Shown here in pieces: positions 22,139-38,763 of a DNA stretch of 64,000 nt. Source of the DNA: Cucumis sativus. Lineage: Eukaryota; Streptophyta; Magnoliopsida; Cucurbitales; Cucurbitaceae. The position numbers were made by a program, and so were the translations under genes. The notes below the pieces were generated by a model, which was given only the letters and a program-made list of their open reading frames with translations, was not told where the DNA came from and ran no database searches. The stretch lies in assembly GCF_000004075.3 (NCBI RefSeq), contig NC_026660.2, positions 21,579,498 to 21,643,497 on the forward strand. Reading direction: 5' to 3'. Every line of letters starts with the position of its first letter. Position 1 is the stretch's first letter.

Positions 22139-24409
22139 TGTGTTGTGTTTATGAATTTGGGGAATTAAGATGTAATTAAAAAAGAGAATTTGGGAGGGGG
22201 GCTCAAGGGTGGTGATGGTGGTGGTGGGGGCTAGTGATTAAGGCCACGTGGCGATCATGCGAAGGCTAGTGATAATAGATCATAGGATGAAGAGAGTGGG
22301 GAGGCACATGGGTGGTGTTTGCTTCAAGAAAATCATGTGATCACATGTGCTTTCTCTCTCTTCTTTTCCTTGGCCCCATTTCTCTTTTATCTCTCTCTCT
22401 CTCTAACATCTAATTACGTATTATCTTCACGCTCCTCACTTCGCGCGTTCCTTTCTCTTTCTTTTATATTTATTACAACATTCTTATCACTTTTTTTTAT
22501 TTTCATAAATTAGTCACTAAATTATATTTTAATTCTTACCCTTTTAAATTTTGGTACAAATTTTATTAATTAAATTTACAATTTAACCACTAAAAGCAAG
22601 ATTATTCATTCATAATTAACCTCAAATGTGCTATCCCTCGTTGTTGTATTAAACGTAAACATTGAAAATGTAAAAATTTGCTGCTTGGAAATTTAGACCT
22701 TTGCCATTTATTTGGCTTTTGGCCCTTAAAATTATTGTTGGTTTTCGTACTCCTTTCTTTACTTTGGTTTTCGTCTTTTTCGGTTAAAGACTTTAAATTA
22801 TGGTAATTATGAAAATAGGAACATTTATTAATTTATTTTCAAAATTACCAATGAATGAAAGTTTTAAGATAGGACTGAAAAATAACACCATATTAAACAT
22901 ACTGTAAAATTTTGGAAAATTGTAAAATATATAACATTTGACAAAAAATTTACTCTTTATAAAAAAAAGTCAAATAAAATAAATTTTATCCTTTTGTGGT
23001 TTTATTCTCGTAAATATTTTTTCAAAATTTTTCTATTTTTGAAAAATCATCTCAAAATTACAAAATTACAGTTCAATGTACATTTTTTTTCCTTTGCTTA
23101 TGTTTAGTTTGATGTGTACTTTCAACTTTGTTCATCCTGATTTTGATATTTAACCAAAATGAAGTAAGTAAAAAAGTTTGGAAAGGAAACTAGTTTTTAG
23201 CCTAAAATAAACTATGTGGTTAGGTTTTAATAAAATTACAAATAGTATATAACTATATTTTATTTTACCAAGGTAAAAAATAATAAAATATTAAAACTAT
23301 TTACAAAATATAAAAAATCACTTTAAAATTTATTAAATTTTTTGCTATATTTTATAAATAGTTGCTATGTTGTCTATAATAGTTTTTCAATTTTATTGGT
23401 GGATAAGGTTTTGGTGGTGGTAAATGATCTAAAATAAAGAAAAGCAAAATTAAGGATTGTTTAAAATTGTAAAAAGAAATTAAGAACGTGATTGATGAAG
23501 AATTTTGAAAACAAAAAATTCAATTAAAACAGAGTTTATTTTAAAATATGAGTTTATATTTATAACTCATAAAACTAATATTATTTATCCACTAAAATTT
23601 AATTGACTATATGTTACTATTAATTTATTTATAAATATAATTCAGGTTTAAATTTGGTTAAATTGTAAATTTAGTCTCTATATTTGGAGAATGCTAGAGC
23701 TTTCATAAATAATCTCTAGGAAGAAGATTATTTTCTATAATTTCATCCCACTAAAGAAACTAAAATTATAGTTATAAACCATAGAAACCTGAAAATTGAT
23801 AGAAATTTGTTTATAATATTATATAATTTACACTCCACTACATAAAAGGTAAAATTGTAAATATTTTTGTATGTATTTAATACAATCCTACATTTTAAAA
23901 AGGTAAAATTCAAATTGTAGATGTAGTTGACAATATGTATATAAAAAATTGTAAAATTAGAAAATAATATTTTCAAATTATAGGTCAAATAAATCCAAAA
24001 ATACAAAAAGGAATTCGAATTCTTTATCAAAGGCTTGTATAGCAATAATTTTTTTAAAAAAATTGTAAATATAGTAAGATTGGAAGCATTCCCATTTTGA
24101 AAATAGAATCTAAATTTCGATTGTTTTTTTGTATGGTGTGGTGTGATTGTTAAATTAGCAAATGTGATGGAATAGAAGGGGATTTGGATTCCAGGTAATA
24201 TGCATCCGATCAGGTGGAAGAAAAGCTCAGTCGCGCATGGCGGCGTCTGAATTCCAAAACATAAAATCCAAAGCCAGACGAATTGGGAGAACCCCAAAAA
24301 TGGTGGGCCATAGCTTCGTTGGCATTGACATTTTCAGAGCTCAAACAATAATTTAACTCCCTCCTCCTTCCCCCCTCCCCCTCCTTATTCGTACCCATTC
24401 ATACGCATC

Positions 24410-24414
<5 letters not shown>
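22137..24414. other. AT-rich spacer with a palindromic MITE-like core
   Basis: No gene. At 23296-23362 two arms of about 24 bp (ACTATTTACAAAATATA... and its near inverse ending ATTTTATAAATAGT) flank about 20 bp, forming a potential hairpin. The 184-codon minus-strand frame at 23743-24297 is Phe/Asn/Ile/Leu-rich from AT-rich DNA and is not considered coding. 24150-24400 is GC-richer and is probably promoter or leader of the HLH gene. Confidence 0.4.

Positions 24415-24462
<48 letters not shown>
24415..24462. repeat. Compound (TC)n(AC)n microsatellite at a start codon
   Basis: About 17 TC units (24415-24448) run directly into about 7 AC units (24449-24462), ending 11 bp before the ATG at 24474. 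The tract probably lies in the 5' leader of the HLH gene. Confidence 0.95.
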
Positions 24463-24473
24463 CACTCTCCGCC

Positions 24474-24851
24474 ATGGACAAACCTCAATTTCAAACACTC
24501 AAATCAACCACCACTTCTCGCCAAAAAACCCTAATCCTCAACGCATTGCACAAATCCTCTCTCCATCGCCGCCGGAGTCGCAGACGAGTCCCAACCTCCC
24601 GCATTGCCGACAAGATTCACCGAAACCATCCTGTTTTCACTTCCGAAGAACCTGATGAGAAGGAAGCCGTCGAACGCAAGATTCGTGCCTTGCAGAGCAT
24701 CGTTCCAGGAGGGGAGTCGCTTGGAGTCGACAAGCTCTTTGAACAGACGGCGGAGTATATAATGAATTTGCAGCATCAAGTGAAGGCCATGAGAGCACTC
24801 TCGAGCTTTTTCGAGAGTTTGGAGAAGGAGAAATCTGAATGCGGAGGTTGA
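24474..24851 (+). CDS. Atypical HLH transcription regulator, PAR1/PAR2-like
   Basis: Single-exon gene, 125 aa. Residues 61-112 form a helix-loop-helix (VERKIRALQSIVPGG, then LGVDKLFEQTAEYIMNLQ) that matches plant PHYTOCHROME RAPIDLY REGULATED 1/2-type proteins. These bind other bHLH factors and block DNA binding in shade and light-growth control. The Arg-rich stretch at 31-39 (HRRRSRRRV) lacks the His-Glu-Arg spacing of DNA-contacting bHLH basic regions, so a dominant-negative partner role in the nucleus is expected. The short C-terminus (SLEKEKSECGG) is also PAR1-like. UPBEAT1- or IBH1-type atypical bHLH proteins are the main alternatives. The start is the first ATG after the microsatellite leader. 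Confidence 0.82.
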   Translation: MDKPQFQTLKSTTTSRQKTLILNALHKSSLHRRRSRRRVPTSRIADKIHRNHPVFTSEEPDEKEAVERKIRALQSIVPGGESLGVDKLFEQTAEYIMNLQHQVKAMRALSSFFESLEKEKSECGG

Positions 24852-26157
24852 AGAAGATGAGTTTCACTTCTGATTTTGATTTTTTTTTTTCTTTCTTTTT
24901 TTGATTTGGTTTATTATTATTATTATTATCATCATTTTTTTCCTCTTTTTCATGTGAGAAAAGATGGATGAAAGCGTTAGATTCTCAGTGGCTCCATCTT
25001 TTTCTCTGTTAGTTGGGAGCAGGATTTCGAATCCTTTTTCCTGTTAATGATCATCATCTTCTATACTCTTTGCTAGTAAATCTATGTAGCTTTTTAATGG
25101 ATAGCAAATCAAAATCGACATGGATAGTAATAACAGATTGGAGTGAGAGAGTTCAACAATGTGTTTATGCTCCTGTTTCATTTATTCCTTATCAGTTCCT
25201 ATTACCCAAAATTTTCGTTGATAGTTGAAGATAAATTAACGATATTTTTGTTTTCTTTTTCGTTTTTATATATACAAAGGTGGATTCGAAAAATAATTCC
25301 AAATCTAGATTAAGTCATGATTTATGCCTAAACTGTTGGATAAATCATTGTTTTAGAAATAATTTACTATCTATTGGTAAATCATTTTCATAAACTGTTG
25401 GTTCACTTTATACATTTATATATTGCGTTATCCAGCTAAGATATCGACTCAGGAGTCTCTCTTCCTTTTTCCAATTCTGTTTCCTATTTTGGGTAATTAT
25501 ATTATTGCTTTCGATTCCATTACTTTTTCGGACAATTTGTAATCAACAAAAAATTAACCTTAATGAAAAGTTAAATTTCAATGTTTTTCTTCATAAAAGG
25601 AATGAAAACAAAACATTAATTCCAATCAAAACTGTATTAACAATCCTTAACAAGAATCCCACTCTCACTCAAAATATTAACTTTTAAAATGATTTTAAAA
25701 CACCTTTTCTTTTTTAATCGTGAATTCAAAATCGACTCTAAAATTGATGTGATTGTGGGCCCGTCTTTTACTGTTTTAAGCCATCATTCAATAAGGCTTA
25801 GCTTCCTCTTCAATGGCCAATTTGGTGATAGTGAGTTTCAAAATCTGAAACATACAGCTCAGTCATGTAACCAAAACCAGTCAGTTCAAAAAGCTTATAA
25901 AGAGATACAATAAATGAACTTTTCATATTTCTTCTTCTATAATACAAAACTCTAGTGCAAATAATGGTCAAGGTTGAAAACTGAAGCAATCAGAAGTATG
26001 GATGGAATGGGCATCACTATATTGACAAAAAGTTTCAGGCAACTTCACGTTGTCAAACATAGGTCTTTTATAGTCCATCCGAACAAACTAGTCTAAAAAC
26101 CTTTGTCAAAAATCCGCCATGGATTAGACTCCTGGATGGTTCGATCAAATTGCTTCT
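24852..26157. other. Spacer between the HLH gene and the convergent MAP kinase gene
   Basis: Holds the 3' untranslated regions of both genes; they point toward each other. No other gene seen. The short open frames at 25013, 25505 and 25689 lack features. Confidence 0.5.
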
Positions 26158-29769
<3,612 letters not shown>

Positions 29770-30288
29770 TTCCTTAAAACTCTAAAACCCAGTTTGGAGA
29801 AGAGTGAAGACGAAATCTGAAATCCAGTTCAGAAGAGAAAATAGAAAAGTTGAATTGTTAATTGACTAAAAGAAGACTCAACCACATTTGCCCCATCTAC
29901 CCCTGCTCCGGATCACAAACCCACAATCCCTCCTTATGCTCCTTCCCGAATCCTCCACGGAACATAATAAAATTACCCAAATCAAATCCCTCATACACTT
30001 CACTACCTGAAATCTCAAAACCTGAACCAAAAACTCAATCACCAAAACAGAACAACCGACACCACCAGCTACCATAAAGTAACCAGAATCAGATCGAGGA
30101 TAGAAACTTTTTGCATTCCTACTGGATGAATGGCCGTAAACCCAATTGGTAGAGGATGAAGAAGGAGATTAAAAAGAAGGGAAGAAGAGAATCGGAGATC
30201 TACAGGAAAAGGGGAAGGGGAAGAAGAAAGAGGAAAGTTTGAGGAGAAGAAGGAAGGAGCGGCGAAGGCTTTGAGAGTGGATATATAA
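29770..30288 (-). promoter_or_regulatory. 5' leader and promoter of the MAP kinase gene
   Basis: On the minus strand a TATA-like TTATATAT lies at 30288-30281, followed by a long pyrimidine-rich leader (runs of CTTCC and TTCTTC) typical of plant 5' untranslated regions. The leader probably contains an intron between about 30090 and 29830, but its sites were not fixed. ATG at 29769. Confidence 0.45.
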
Positions 30289-30299
30289 AGTATTAAGAT

Positions 30300-33200
30300 A
30301 ATTTGAAGTGAAAAAGTAGAAATCTAGGAGACCCTCTTGCTTCCTTTTGCTTTTTCAATCCTTTTTTCTTTCCATGGGCCTCTCTTTCTTCTTTTAGGTT
30401 TAAATATCATTGTGTTATGTATTATTCCCACTTTTATTTTCTTTTTAAATACTTGCTATCCAGGTATCATGTCAATTATCCTTTTTTTATTGGTAAAACA
30501 CTTTTATTAAACTTTGATCTCTCTAGTATTGATTATATCATTTTTAAAATCAGACTTACTTAATAGATATTTAGTAACATTTGAAAATAGTTAATTTTGA
30601 AATTTCGATTTTCATTCGTTTTCTAAAGCTTATTTTAAACATTTTCTTTATCCAAAAACAGTTTAAATGAAAATTATATTTTAAAAACATTTTCTCTAAT
30701 CCATCCGAGTTTTTACTTTTTCATTTTCATGATTTTCTTTTATACACCTTTCCTCTATAAATTCTTTTTATATATTTACTCCTCTTTTATTTGATTAGAC
30801 AAATATTTAGTAACATTTCTTTTTTATTTTTTTCTTGCGTAAAGAAGAAAATGGAATAAAGATCAAACCTTAATAACTCAAAATAACATTATAAGTAGTA
30901 AAGTAGTTTTTAAACAAAAAGAAAGAAAAACGTATAATGTTAGTTTGAATTTTGTAACGGATGAACGCTTTAAGTTCAAGTTGTTATTAAAATTTATTCA
31001 ATTATGTCCGTTTTGGATTAAACTCTATTTCTCATTGTTATCACACTTTATAATTACGTTTTATTTTTTTGTTTCGTTCTCAATTTGACACATATTTCAA
31101 CACCTTTGTGATTTTTATGAATACATCTCTCTCCAAATACCCTTAGTATCCATAATTTAAATTTTGCTTTATTAATTATGTTTTTCGTTACCATCAAAAT
31201 ATTTATTTCAACCCTAAGTGCTTCCACCTTTAATTTACTTTGATTATTCAACTGTTACAAGGTATTTATTTTAGTCTATTTATTCCAAGGGAATCAAAAT
31301 AACCATTCAATAAAAAGTTTAAAAACCAAAACGAATACTTTTAAAGTACGATGATTAAAATATAAAGTTAAAAATAAGAAAAGTCGTTTTAAATGACATA
31401 ACTATCATATAGTGCAGTAGACTACTATTTAAATTTACCACAACACAAATGTCTATTGTGATTTTATTATCAACAAAATGTAAAATTTTGCCTCATTTAT
31501 AAATATTTTGTTTAATTTTATTATATTTGAAAACATTCATAAAAATATATCAAAATACATAGTTTAAAGTTAATATTAATAAATATAACTTAACACTCAA
31601 ATATTTACGAAGCGTCTAACAAAATTAAAAAACTCTGCGGATCATTTTTTTAAAATATTTTAGGTTTGTCTTTCATTTTCATCATTTTTCTTTCTCTTGT
31701 TGTGCACATCGTGTATACCAAATATAAAAAGAAATTGAAAGAAAGATATTGGTTTAGTCTAAACACCTAATTCTTCTAGCAAATAATTTATAAAAATTTC
31801 GTTTAAATTTGAGTATATCATGTTCAAATAATTTTGAAAAAATTCAAATCTAAACTACCAAAATCAAAATATTAAATGTAATCAAGTTGATCGTGACATT
31901 TTTTATATTTTGCAGATGGGCTTTTCTACAATTTTTGCATTTGGTTATATTTTTAAAAAAATACATAGTTTAAAGGCATTGCAAGTAGAAAGGAATAATG
32001 AATTAATTATTGTAGATTTGTAGAGCCCAAAATAAGGTATGGATAAGGATAGATTGGACGGTGGTAATCTAATAGCACAGCAGTAGGACTTCTACTTTCT
32101 TCTGTGAAATTAATAGATAAATCATCAATCAATCAATCAATCTTACTTCACCAAACACATAGCCCTAACTTCTGGATCACAATCCAAAATTGTGATACTC
32201 AAAACATTTATTACTTCAAGACTTTTATCTTATTTAAATCATACATATCTACTTTTTCTTTAATTCTTTTCCTTTTCTATTACCATAGATAAAGATATTG
32301 AAACAATAATCCAACTTTCCTTCTTCCTTAACCATCTATCTAAATAGTTGACTTACAGAATTTATTTTGTATTAATTTGAATATATACAGCTTTGACAGA
32401 TTAGTAGGTATATTGTGTATGTCTTGTTTATATTTAAGACCATTTCATCAAAAACATGGTAGGTGCAGTGAGGTTGAGATTGATTGAAACTTTCGATATA
32501 TAGATCTATTTTCATTGAACTATATATACAAGTTGTAGTTTAATTCCTACCCGTTAGACTTAGTTTGAAAATTTGAAAAATATCATGTGAAATAATATAG
32601 AATTGTTTTAATTAAACTTCTAAATCTATATCTATATTACATTAAAAGAGGATAAAGTAGAGAAGTTTGTCATTATTTCTTTGTTAATAATTATTTTATC
32701 TTTTCATCTCTAGAGCACGACTTTTCAATTGGTGTTTGTTGAGAAATGTTAGAACAATAAAAGTGTAACCTTATGTAAGATGGGACACAATTCAAATGAC
32801 ACTGGGTGCAAGTTGTTACTCATTAAGCTTTATTGAATCTTTGGGACATGACTTTAGTGATGTATTCATTTGTGTGTGAATGTGATCCGATCCATATATA
32901 AAATGTGAATTATTGAGTTTAATGTTCGTTGTGAGACATTAAAACAATAAAAGTTGTTCTTCATATCTTCACATTACAATAAATATATTATAAATGAAAG
33001 TTAATTTTCACATCGAATAAGTGTATTTTATGTCAACCAAGTACTATTTTGACGTAGTTAGGGTTGCATTTCAAATCTTCTGCATCAATAACTTTATTAT
33101 TATATATAATTATAAAGTATAGAGTATAAGCATATCATAAATATAAATGTACTATTCCTGTTTTATTCACAAACTTCTAACCCAAGTAAAATGTTATCAA

Positions 33201-35250
33201 ACACAATTAAGCCTATGTTGAATTAAGGAGTTGAAAGTTTTAAAAAGAAAATTGATTGGTAATCAAATTATAATGGTGTTAGCTTGGCCCTAATTTAACC
33301 TAAATTATGCAAATTTGAGTTAGTGGAGCCGTGGGGGTATTGATTTAGAAGGCTAATTCGACATAGCATGTGAGCAACTTGGCAATCAATGGTGTGGGAC
33401 ACTTTTTAACATTTTACAAAAACCCTTTTCCCACTCAATAATTTGCTTCCATCTTTTTCAATAACAATTAAATAAACAATGTGTCTATCCATTTGTGTTT
33501 GATAATTACTAATCCATAACACACGTGTGTTAACTTCAATAAATTTATAACTTGTTTTATTACCATTATGAGAAAACAATGACTTGATTGTCTATTTAGA
33601 CAAACCATTATAGATTGTGATTTTTTCATGTAATTTATATTTTTGCATAGAAAGATTTATCTTTTAATCTAAAATAGTTGTAATGGAGAAAGGATAGTGA
33701 TTATTCGTTTGTAAATCGAAATGTCAAAATTCTCCTCTTATATTTTTTTTATAAATTAAATAAGTCTTTCAATTTTGAATTTATATATTAACGTTATTGA
33801 TTCTATGTTATATTTGAAAAGTAAACATTAAAAAAATCATCCTAAAAAGCTCAAAAGTGATCCAACAAATTCCAACATGTATTAGATAAATTATCTAAAA
33901 ACTTTATATATCCATACACAATAAAGATCTCGATCCGACAAAATTTATTATATTTTGTAAAATAGTAAATTTGATTGATAACGTAGAATTATTAAGAAAA
34001 ATTGATATGAATAGAAAAAAAATATATATATATTTACCTAATATAATAAAAATGTGAAAGAGTTGGATGAATTTTACTATACTATTTTAAATAGTTTAAT
34101 ATTTTACTATTTTTTAAAATATTCCTAAAGTTATTCATTTTTTTAAAAAAAACTTTCCTATAGCAAAATATTGACATATATACTCAAATAAATTAAATAT
34201 ATGGTTTGGAAGTTAATATTATTGTACTAGTTGAACCATATTGATTTTAGTTAGCCTAACAAGTTAATGTTAATGTTAATGTTAATATTATAACATTTGA
34301 CTCTTTAATTTCCATTCACTTCATTGACTTAGATCTTCTTCATCTCTATTACCTAATTTGTCACAAATTTTTAAGTTCAATTAACTTGGACCTTAATTAA
34401 CTTGAAACTACATAATTTAGCATATAAGATTATCTCTCAATTGTCGTTTAACTGTCTAATCCAATGTTGCATTTTGATTACCTATGTGTGATGAAGGAGG
34501 TTGGGGTATTGGTATATATTTTGGTAATGAAACCTTACCCTACACCCATCAAACTTTAGACATTTCATCTAACTTCAATAATATTGCAATGTTATTGTGT
34601 GTGTGACAATTTAATTTAATAAATAATCTTATTTGTTTAATAAGCTCTCCCTAATTAAATGTATTGAATTGTACTTTTCTTGCACCACACAATTTCAATA
34701 TTGATTATCTTATTCTACCTACCTTTCTTGTGCTGCATTTTTCTCTATGAACCATATTAACAAGAAATCTGTGTTATTAAATTGATTGCCATTTTTGATA
34801 TCATTAGAATGAATTCAACTTAAAAGCGCGACACAATTTTAATTGTTGAATTTAAGGCGCGAGGTGGTGTTTATTATTTTTCTAAAAAATAATTAATAAA
34901 AAACAACAATAATAATGACTATTATGTTGAAGAAATTGACATAAAAGAAAGAGACTGAAGAAAAAAAACCTTTATTAAAAAAAACTACAAACAAAGAGAA
35001 CACATTTTTACTCCTAAAAATCCCTCTAAGTTTTTCACTTACTCCCTTTACTTTCTTTCATCCCCACTTTACTTAATTCGTTTAATTTATAAATGAAATG
35101 ACATCACTCGTGTGAAATCTTTTAGATTCTAACCGTTCTAGATATTTTATAATTTATCGAATTTAAAATTCCTTTTAACTTACGTAAAATTTATGGTATT
35201 TTAATTTTTTTTTCTTTTGAGATATTTATTTAATTACATTTTTCAACATA
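30300..35250. other. Large AT-rich spacer without genes
   Basis: About 5 kb with no supported coding sequence. Minor features: a (TCAA)n run near 32120-32143, (GTTAAT)4 at 34263-34286 and short AT tracts near 34020. No transposon ends recognised. Confidence 0.45.
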
Positions 35251-35257
35251 AATCTGA

Positions 35258-35317
35258 TTTACATATTATGTTATAGAATAGTTAGAATTTACATATTATG
35301 TTATAGAATAGTTAGAA
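35258..35317. repeat. Exact 30-bp tandem duplication
   Basis: The 30-bp unit beginning TTTACATATTATG occurs twice without gap (35258-35287 and 35288-35317), identical as read. Noncoding. Confidence 0.92.
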
Positions 35318-35449
35318 TTGTTTTATTTTTAACGTAAGAAGTTTTGATCCCTAATAAAACTAACCTTTTTTTTTTTAAGTAATTACTTTTTCTTTTCACT
35401 ATTGAGATTATAAGTGAAGGGTGTCACAGTAAAAATTAAACTACTCCTT

Positions 35450-36240
35450 TTTAAACCCGAGAGCTTACACACTTTGCTGCTGCGAACTTCCACCACGGCC
35501 TCAGCCTCTGTCATGTCACCTCATAATCACATTCAATTTAGGCTCAATTGCCATCTGATCCACTGCCGATCGATGCTACAGAAGTAGCAGCTATTGGGTG
35601 GAATCGCTGCAATTAGGGACGGTCGTCGTGGATCAACAATGTCACCTTCAAAAGGTAGTAGAGATTTGAGATTATATTCCATCATTATTGTTGTCGAAGT
35701 TTGAGATTGGAAGCAAAGGCTTCAATGGGAGTGGAAATGGTTGAGAAGATGTTGCCTGATGGTTGATCGAGAGTGGAGGCATCGTCCATGGAGATTGAGG
35801 AGAAGAATGTAAAAAAGACAAACAACTAAAATTTTATGGTAGTTAATTGCTATGGAGTAGTATTTCTAATATATTTGGAAAACGATTGTTTAGATTTGAC
35901 TATTATTCCTACATTTAGATTAGATCCCACTATTTTTTTCAATATATTTTTTTTATACGTGGTCATTTAGATTTGGTACACATCGTCTATTTTTGTATAT
36001 GATCGTTTACCTTTGGCAATCCAAAATTTAAAGATTTTTTTTCACGATCTTTTATATTTATATTTAGAAAAGAAAGAAACGGTATGAAGAAAAAGAAAAA
36101 TCGTAGAAGAAAGAATATGCAAAAAAATTGCAGAAGGAAGAATATGAAAAGAAATGACAAATATAGATATTTAAAAAAAATTGCAGAATAAAAAAAACGA
36201 TCGCATAGGAGAAAGAGAAAGAAAGACAATGATAAAGATG
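35450..36240. other. Unassigned GC-richer patch followed by a repetitive T-rich block
   Basis: 35450-35820 is less AT-rich (for example TGGTTGATCGAGAGTGGAGG) but has no long frame on either strand. It may be old gene or transposon sequence. 35880-36050 repeats short GATTGTTTAGATTTG / GGTCATTTAGATTTGG / GATCGTTTACCTTTGG motifs about 50-70 bp apart, suggesting a decayed repeat, possibly part of the MULE found at 37.2-37.6 kb. Confidence 0.3.
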
Positions 36241-37190
36241 AGCAAACCTAAAAAAATCGATAAATTACGTTGATTTTTTTCAAATTGTGACAGGAACCAT
36301 AAATATTTTATCGATTTATTGTATTTATGAAAATTAACCTTAAACACATTAGTTCTCAACAATAAAAACTTAGGTTGAAAAAGTAATTTCCCATATTCAA
36401 CCTTCACTCTCACCCTCTCTCTCTAAACTAAATATTAAAAATGTACAATTTTAAAAATAATAAAAGTGAAAAAGGTACCGTATTGCAAATATATGAATGA
36501 TTAAAAGTATTAACCTATAACTATATTCATAATATGGGTTATGCATATTATTATCCTAACCTTGCGACACATTCTAATTAGTTTTTAAAACGTGAGGTTC
36601 TAATTTGGTGAAATTGGACTCTATGGATGATTTTGGCAGGCCTTCTTTCAAAGTTATGATAACTTTGGAAGCCCAATTAAAGCACTTTTGTTCTTCTTTT
36701 CATCCCAAAAAGATTTTGTGTTTTTCACATCTTCATTATTTTCATGAACAAAATATGCTATTTATCGTTAAAATGTTGGTACTGAATATCGATCTTTGTT
36801 GTGTCAAGTAAAAATTCACTGTTTTGAAAACAAAATTTCATATAACTTTGGTGCTAAATTGTATATGTAGATTGCTTTTCAAGGTTAAAACAACTTCTCA
36901 ACTCAATCGTGCACCAACGGAAATGAGGAATGAAATCAAATAAAGCTTGCTTAGAGAAAAACAAAAACTTGAAATCATCGAGAAAAATAACTTTTTTTCA
37001 AAAAAATTTGTTCTTCAACTTTTGAAGGAAAACATTTTTAGTTCTAAAATTAATTTTAGATTTATAACCGTTGGCATAATAAAAGATTTAGAATTGTATC
37101 CATAAATTAAACTGTTGTAGTATTTGTAATCATCAAAATACTAAATACCTTAATACACTTTACGAGCTAAGAAGACGACTTAATGGACTT
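36240..37190. other. AT-rich spacer, no gene
   Basis: No recognised feature. The 68-codon open frame at 36605 has no family features. Confidence 0.4.
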
Positions 37191-37194
37191 ACAC

Positions 37195-37640
37195 GTCAAA
37201 AACTACAATCATCTGAAAAGACTATAGCAATGGACTTTATAATGCTTTTGTGTCGATCAAATACAAAGACTGACCCATTAATCATACCAACACTAGCTTG
37301 CAACCTCCTCACGAATCATGTCCACAAATCATCATTCTCTCTTTTTCCCAACCTGAAAGCAAACGAGTATATTTGTTTATTAGCATCAATAGACACCATT
37401 ACGAGCATAATATCCTTATACTTTCCTATTATGTGTGCAACCTCAACAATAATGATTGGCCTGATGCATTTTAGAAAAACTCTAACTGCAGCCCCAGGTG
37501 CCATATACACGTACTTAAAATGTTCATTAAGATCGGTTTAGGACTCATATTGAATATTAGGATTGGAAATCTTCAACGTTTTCCTATACCGTGCTAACAA
37601 ATGAAATGATTCTCCAAGAGACCCTCTCGTTAAGAACAAC
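37195..37640 (-). mobile_element. MULE (Mutator-like) transposase fragment
   Basis: Minus-strand reading gives the core of a MuDR-type transposase: HFKYVYMAPGAAVRVFLKC, then IRPIIIVEVAHIIGKYKD, then MLVMVSIDANKQIYSFAF, ENDDLWTWFVRRLQ, and VFVFDRHKSI. These correspond to the family words CRPVIVVDGTHLKGKY, DGNNQIYPLAF, ENDASWTWF and FVTDRH. The first catalytic Asp (VDGTH) is now Glu (VEVAH), while the Asp of the DRH motif remains. An in-frame stop lies just upstream of HFKY. Only about 140 residues survive and no terminal inverted repeats were found, so the element is dead. Confidence 0.85.
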
Positions 37641-38104
37641 CCTTTCAATTGACCTCCAAAATATTATTTCTCGTTCTCCTTCCATTAACTATCAAAACAA
37701 ACAAATAAGAGACATTGTGAAAAAATGAGTACACATGTACAAAAGATTAATATAATCATTCAAAATCTCAAAGATAAAAAGTCATCTTGATACAAAGATA
37801 TTCATATTCAGCCTAAGATTTAAAACCCTAAACTAAATCTTGTACAAATATAAATAAACACGGTTGAGAATAATGCATTCATTGAGATTACGTAAACAAT
37901 GAAGATCATGTAAAGTATTGGGCTCAATAGTCAACAACATGCAAATAAAAACTAAATTATATTCAAAAGACAATATCAATTTATTACCTTGTTTTCCTTG
38001 ACTTTTTTTTTTTCTGCAAAATAGATAAGAGGGCTACCAAACACTCCTAAACTTCTTTAGCAAACCAATCGGGTTTATAAAAAAGTACGACATAATAATA
38101 ATAT

Positions 38105-38758
38105 TGTTGAACAATAAATTTTGTCACGTCATTAACGCAAAATTGTGATGATTATAATTTGATTGGATTATTGGTAGTCAAGTTTTCTCATATCCAACCC
38201 AATGCAAGCCCTTGATGAAAAATCAGGCCAAATAAGGAGGCTTGTTTAGCCCGTCAAAAAATGGGCCCAAGTCTAAGCTCAAGTTCAACAAGCAACTAGG
38301 CATAAGCTCAAACCCAACTAGCAAATGGACCCAAGCCCAAGCCTAATTGACAAATGGGTCAAAGGCTATCTAAAGCTCATAAAGTTTCTATATAAATAGA
38401 GACATTTGTCACTCATTTAAGAGGGTATTTGGTTGAAGGAAGAATTGAAGCTCTGAAGTACTTTAAACTTCTACAAGCTCCTAAGATGTGCAAGTTCGTA
38501 TCAACCTCGAGATCAATAACTTATTAAAGATTGAAGACTCGAAATATTAAACTTTCCTTGAATTTTAGAAGATCGAAGTTCAAATCAAGTTGCAACTACA
38601 ACATTCTAAAGACCGAAGATCAAGAAGTTCCAAGTTTTTTAACTTGTATTTGAAATAAAGCATCAAAAGAGTAAATATTAGAGATTGTATTCACAATATT
38701 CATCAATATGCAAAGTTCAATTCTACGAAATACATTTTTTCGAAATCTCGTGTGAACA
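38105..38758 (+). mobile_element. Solo LTR (654 bp) with perfect target duplication
   Basis: Starts TGTTGAACAATAAATT and ends CTCGTGTGAACA, giving the TGTT...AACA terminal inversion. It is flanked by the same 5 bp, AATAT, at 38100-38104 and 38759-38763. Inside are a TATATAAATA promoter box at 38389-38398 and an AATAAA polyadenylation-type signal at 38654-38659, in the right order for U3-R-U5. This fixes the strand as plus. There is no partner LTR or coding interior, so it is a recombination product. U3 is rich in AAGCCCAA-like words. Confidence 0.88.
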
Positions 38759-38763
38759 AATAT

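Noticed and set aside
22285-22365. Imperfect hairpin (GGAGGCACATG with CATGTGCTTTCTC) suggestive of a microRNA precursor
   Set aside because: The arms pair over only about 11 bases with mismatches, and I found no match to miR156, 159, 160, 164, 166, 167, 171, 172, 390 or 396 mature sequences as I remember them.
23743-24297. 184-codon open frame on the minus strand
   Set aside because: Phe/Ile/Asn/Tyr/Leu-rich translation typical of random AT-rich DNA; no family signal.
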